Positions 63,940-64,000 of a stretch of 64,000 nt of DNA are shown here, piece after piece; position 1 is the first letter of the stretch, and each line of letters starts with the position of its first letter. The notes under the pieces are model-generated. The model saw only the letters and a program-made list of their open reading frames with translations. It had not been told where the DNA came from and made no database searches. This DNA is from Nitratidesulfovibrio sp. (lineage in GTDB: Bacteria > Desulfobacterota > Desulfovibrionia > Desulfovibrionales > Desulfovibrionaceae), in NCBI RefSeq assembly GCF_040373385.1, contig NZ_JBDXXH010000001.1, positions 372,675 to 436,674 of the forward strand. The letters are read 5' to 3'. The position numbers and the translations under genes were made by a program.

Positions 63940-64000
63940 GGTGCTCCGTGCGCTGCACGCGCGAAGGGTTGCTCTCCAGAACTTCCCGCACTCCCCGGCA
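63940..64000 (-). other. Window edge upstream of the regulator
   Basis: One minus-strand frame (VREVLESNPSRVQRTEHHAA) stays open to the edge and would overlap the regulator start; it could be the end of a histidine-kinase gene. Sixty bases are too few to decide. Confidence 0.25.

Overview
The window is high-GC, densely coded bacterial DNA. Its gene content (a FrdCAB fumarate reductase operon joined to a two-subunit class I fumarase, malic enzyme and DctA; many Tat-exported flavin and Fe-S redox proteins; Mu-like and other phage remnants) suggests a sulfate-reducing Desulfovibrio/Nitratidesulfovibrio-type deltaproteobacterium. That assignment is an inference from gene content; no rRNA or tRNA gene is visible.

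Layout. (1) 1-1570: one end of a Mu-like prophage, with a leftward early gene cut by the window edge and a divergent CI/LexA-like repressor. (2) 2333-15803: an envelope-stress block with a CsbD-like protein, two BON-domain exported proteins, two tandem Crp/Fnr-type regulators, two tiny stress membrane proteins and a giant cyclic beta-glucan synthase (NdvB-like, about 2930 aa). (3) 15968-23391: an accessory segment with a broken Fic gene and then a leftward set (ERF single-strand annealing protein, PD-(D/E)XK-type nuclease, DUF3150 protein, intact Fic, CobT-like VWA protein) resembling the recombination and VWA modules of conjugative elements and phages, with a terminator-like hairpin between most genes. 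(4) 23552-40424: a redox island. An AraC-family regulator (30582-31574) sits among flavoproteins, aldo/keto reductases, SDRs, a metallo-beta-lactamase-fold lipoprotein, an exported flavodoxin, a NapH-like membrane ferredoxin, a DUF362 protein and a cupin-carboxymuconolactone decarboxylase fusion. Five copies of a 35-bp element made of two 11-bp direct repeats lie 61-88 nt before five of these transcription units, so the whole island looks like one regulon. (5) 40899-41850: a small Cys-rich gene with an early in-frame amber codon, then decayed phage terminase and excisionase-like fragments. (6) 41856-54272: a tightly overlapped leftward operon joining a molybdenum hydroxylase (three subunits), a periplasmic NMT1-type binding protein, a SpoIIE phosphatase with a periplasmic sensor, an STAS antagonist, two HATPase proteins (one continued by an acetyltransferase-like half), a HisC-like aminotransferase, a GNAT protein and an MFS transporter. 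(7) 54550-63939: DctA, malic enzyme, fumarase, FrdBAC and an NtrC-type regulator, with a good sigma-54 promoter and upstream palindromes before frdC.

How they work together. Region 7 is a coherent C4-dicarboxylate module: import by DctA, fumarate/succinate and fumarate/malate interconversion, malate to pyruvate, probably switched on by the sigma-54 activator. Region 6 reads as a sensing circuit in which a periplasmic ligand could control partner switching in the cytoplasm. Region 4 looks like an inducible response to reactive carbonyl, quinone-like or other electrophilic compounds. The two most interesting items are the five-site AraC regulon and the binding protein/SpoIIE/molybdenum hydroxylase operon.
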